DNA of 13,821 nucleotides, taken from an uncultured Flavobacteriales bacterium. GTDB lineage: Bacteria; Bacteroidota; Bacteroidia; Flavobacteriales; Vicingaceae. The translations under genes were made by a program, and so were the position numbers. The stretch lies in NCBI GenBank assembly GCA_946886085.1, contig CAMPHX010000007.1:1-13821 (forward strand), read 5' to 3'. Of the stretch, positions 12,716 to 13,821 are shown in pieces. Within the stretch, counting starts at the first letter, position 1, and every line of letters starts with the position of its first letter. Below the pieces are notes generated by a model. The model was not told the origin of the DNA. It made no database searches and saw only the letters and a program-made list of their open reading frames with translations.

Positions 12716-13645
12716 CTATAAACTCATAACCTTTAACCTATCCAACACTTCATTCACTTTTTCATCCAAGCTTAAATTACCATCTATCCAATTAATTTTA
12801 AAGCCGTTTTTTTCCATTTTTCTATACCAAGTTGCTTGTCGTTTAGCAAACTGATGTATGGCAATGTTCAACTGATTAAAAAGTTCTTCTTTACTTATTT
12901 CATTCAACAAATAAGCAGTAATCAATTTATATTCTAATCCGTAAAACTTAAGCTTTTCTGTAGGAACTCCTGCTTTTATTAAACCTTCCACCTCCCCTAT
13001 CATATCTTCATTTTCTAAGCGTTGTTTTAAACGAGTGGTAATTCTTTCTCTTATAATTAGTCTTTCATAATGAATTCCAAATAAGTGGTAATTAAATGTG
13101 GGAAAATCTCTTATTAAGGCTTCATTTTCTTGCTGAAAAGAAGCAATTTCAATGGCTTTAATCAACCTCTCTTTATCTTCTGTATCTGTGGTATTGTGTA
13201 GTTGTTTGTATTTTTTGAGGATTTCCACCAATTCTTCATTGGTTTTTAGTGCTAATTCACTTTTAAGCTCAGTATTTTCAGGGATAGCTAACATTCTATA
13301 ACCTTTTAAAACAGCTTCGAGGTATAAACCTGTTCCTCCACACAAAATGGCTTGTTTATTTCTACTTTTTATATCCTCAAAAGCAGCTAAAAAATCTTTC
13401 TGAAATTCAAAAACATTATACTCTTCTCCTGCATTTTTTATATCAATTAAATGATAAGGTATGGACTTCCCGTTTACTATAAAATCATTCAAATCCTTTC
13501 CTGAACCTATATCCATTCCTCTGTAAACCTGACGAGAATCTGCACTAATAATTTCTCCATCAAGTTTTTCGGCTAAATGAGCTGCTAACTTGGTTTTTCC
13601 GGTAGCAGTAATGCCTAATATTACAATAAGGTCGGTTTTGTTCAT
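12716..13645 (-). CDS. miaA: tRNA dimethylallyltransferase
   Basis: 309 residues. The P-loop GITATGKT at 11-18, SADSRQVYRGMDIGSGK at 34-50, CGGTGLYLEAVLKGY at 102-116, KERLIKAIEI at 158-167 and QFAKRQATWYRK at 265-276 are the ordered MiaA signatures. The enzyme transfers a dimethylallyl group to N6 of A37 in tRNAs reading UNN codons. In place of the usual GTAKP stretch it has GSGKD followed by NGKSIPYHLID, so it is a divergent Bacteroidota type; some species carry two MiaA paralogues. The start ATG overlaps the stop of the upstream gene by four bases (ATGA), indicating coupling. The 3' end faces the nested palindrome at 12483-12702. Confidence 0.92.
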   Translation of the reverse strand: MNKTDLIVILGITATGKTKLAAHLAEKLDGEIISADSRQVYRGMDIGSGKDLNDFIVNGKSIPYHLIDIKNAGEEYNVFEFQKDFLAAFEDIKSRNKQAILCGGTGLYLEAVLKGYRMLAIPENTELKSELALKTNEELVEILKKYKQLHNTTDTEDKERLIKAIEIASFQQENEALIRDFPTFNYHLFGIHYERLIIRERITTRLKQRLENEDMIGEVEGLIKAGVPTEKLKFYGLEYKLITAYLLNEISKEELFNQLNIAIHQFAKRQATWYRKMEKNGFKINWIDGNLSLDEKVNEVLDRLKVMSL

Positions 13646-13821
13646 TTTTTTAGTTGTAATGCTCTATATTTCAATAATAAATCTTTCTTCGATTGCTGTT
13701 CTTTTTGATTAATTGTTTTTAAAAGTACATTGGCAGCTTCATTTATTGGTTGATTTTGGTGAAAATTATCTCTACAAAAATGTAAAAATTTTAGGGTTTT
13801 AAAAGCATTAAACCATTTAAA
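13642..13821 (-). CDS. C-terminal end of an unrecognised protein, coupled to miaA
   Basis: A frame open from the right edge of the window encodes 59 residues and stops in the ATGA overlap with miaA. It begins FKWFNAFKTLKFLHF and ends with a lysine-rich tail (KKDLLLKYRALQLKK). The composition is helical and charged, in keeping with a folded C-terminal domain rather than a shadow frame. I do not recognise the family from this fragment. The four-base overlap argues that it is a real gene co-transcribed with miaA. The start lies outside the window. Confidence 0.6.
   Translation of the reverse strand, partial: FKWFNAFKTLKFLHFCRDNFHQNQPINEAANVLLKTINQKEQQSKKDLLLKYRALQLKK

Overview
The window (about one third GC) comes from a Bacteroidota genome, most likely a flavobacterium-like member of the phylum. 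The evidence is the promoter style (TAnnTTTG -7 boxes), A-rich start regions without clear Shine-Dalgarno sites, and protein families typical of the phylum: a short SpeA-type decarboxylase beside a deoxyhypusine-synthase homologue, a short SSB, and a small Crp/Fnr protein coupled to a four-helix membrane protein. No rRNA, tRNA, CRISPR array, transposase or integrase gene was seen.

Layout. (1) 1-108: N-terminus of a RidA-type deaminase on the minus strand. (2) 371-2874: arginine decarboxylase and a deoxyhypusine-synthase-like protein on the plus strand, closed by a strong terminator at 2889-2928; a polyamine pair. (3) 3062-8411: an integron-like gene-cassette array. A Bacteroidota-type promoter and a 15-bp hairpin lead into three cassettes separated by structured 134-137 bp elements. 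Cassette 1 carries a DoxX-family protein. Cassette 2 carries a lipoprotein, a UbiA-like membrane protein and a ClC chloride transporter. Cassette 3 carries an exported protein of unknown function. The first 9-15 bases of each cassette are complementary to its own last bases, as in circularisable integron cassettes, but the sequences do not follow the classical attC consensus and no integrase is present. (4) 8412-8619: palindromic intergenic repeats. (5) 8620-11013: minus-strand housekeeping and accessory genes (DinB-like, Crp/Fnr regulator, two small membrane proteins, a short SSB). (6) 11014-11435: a long intergenic region with two related hairpins in opposite orientation, then a 14-bp palindrome centred about 41 bases before the probable start of transcription. 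(7) 11436-12440: a DUF302 protein and two tandem rhodaneses, an operon probably activated by a Crp/Fnr-type regulator. (8) 12483-12702: a 220-bp nested palindrome. (9) 12716-13821: miaA and the C-terminus of an unrecognised gene that overlaps it by four bases, both minus strand.

The main candidate for an undescribed system is region 3: a cassette array with attC-like architecture in a phylum where classical integrons are not prominent. That reading rests on the pattern of repeats seen directly here; mobility and the responsible recombinase are inference.
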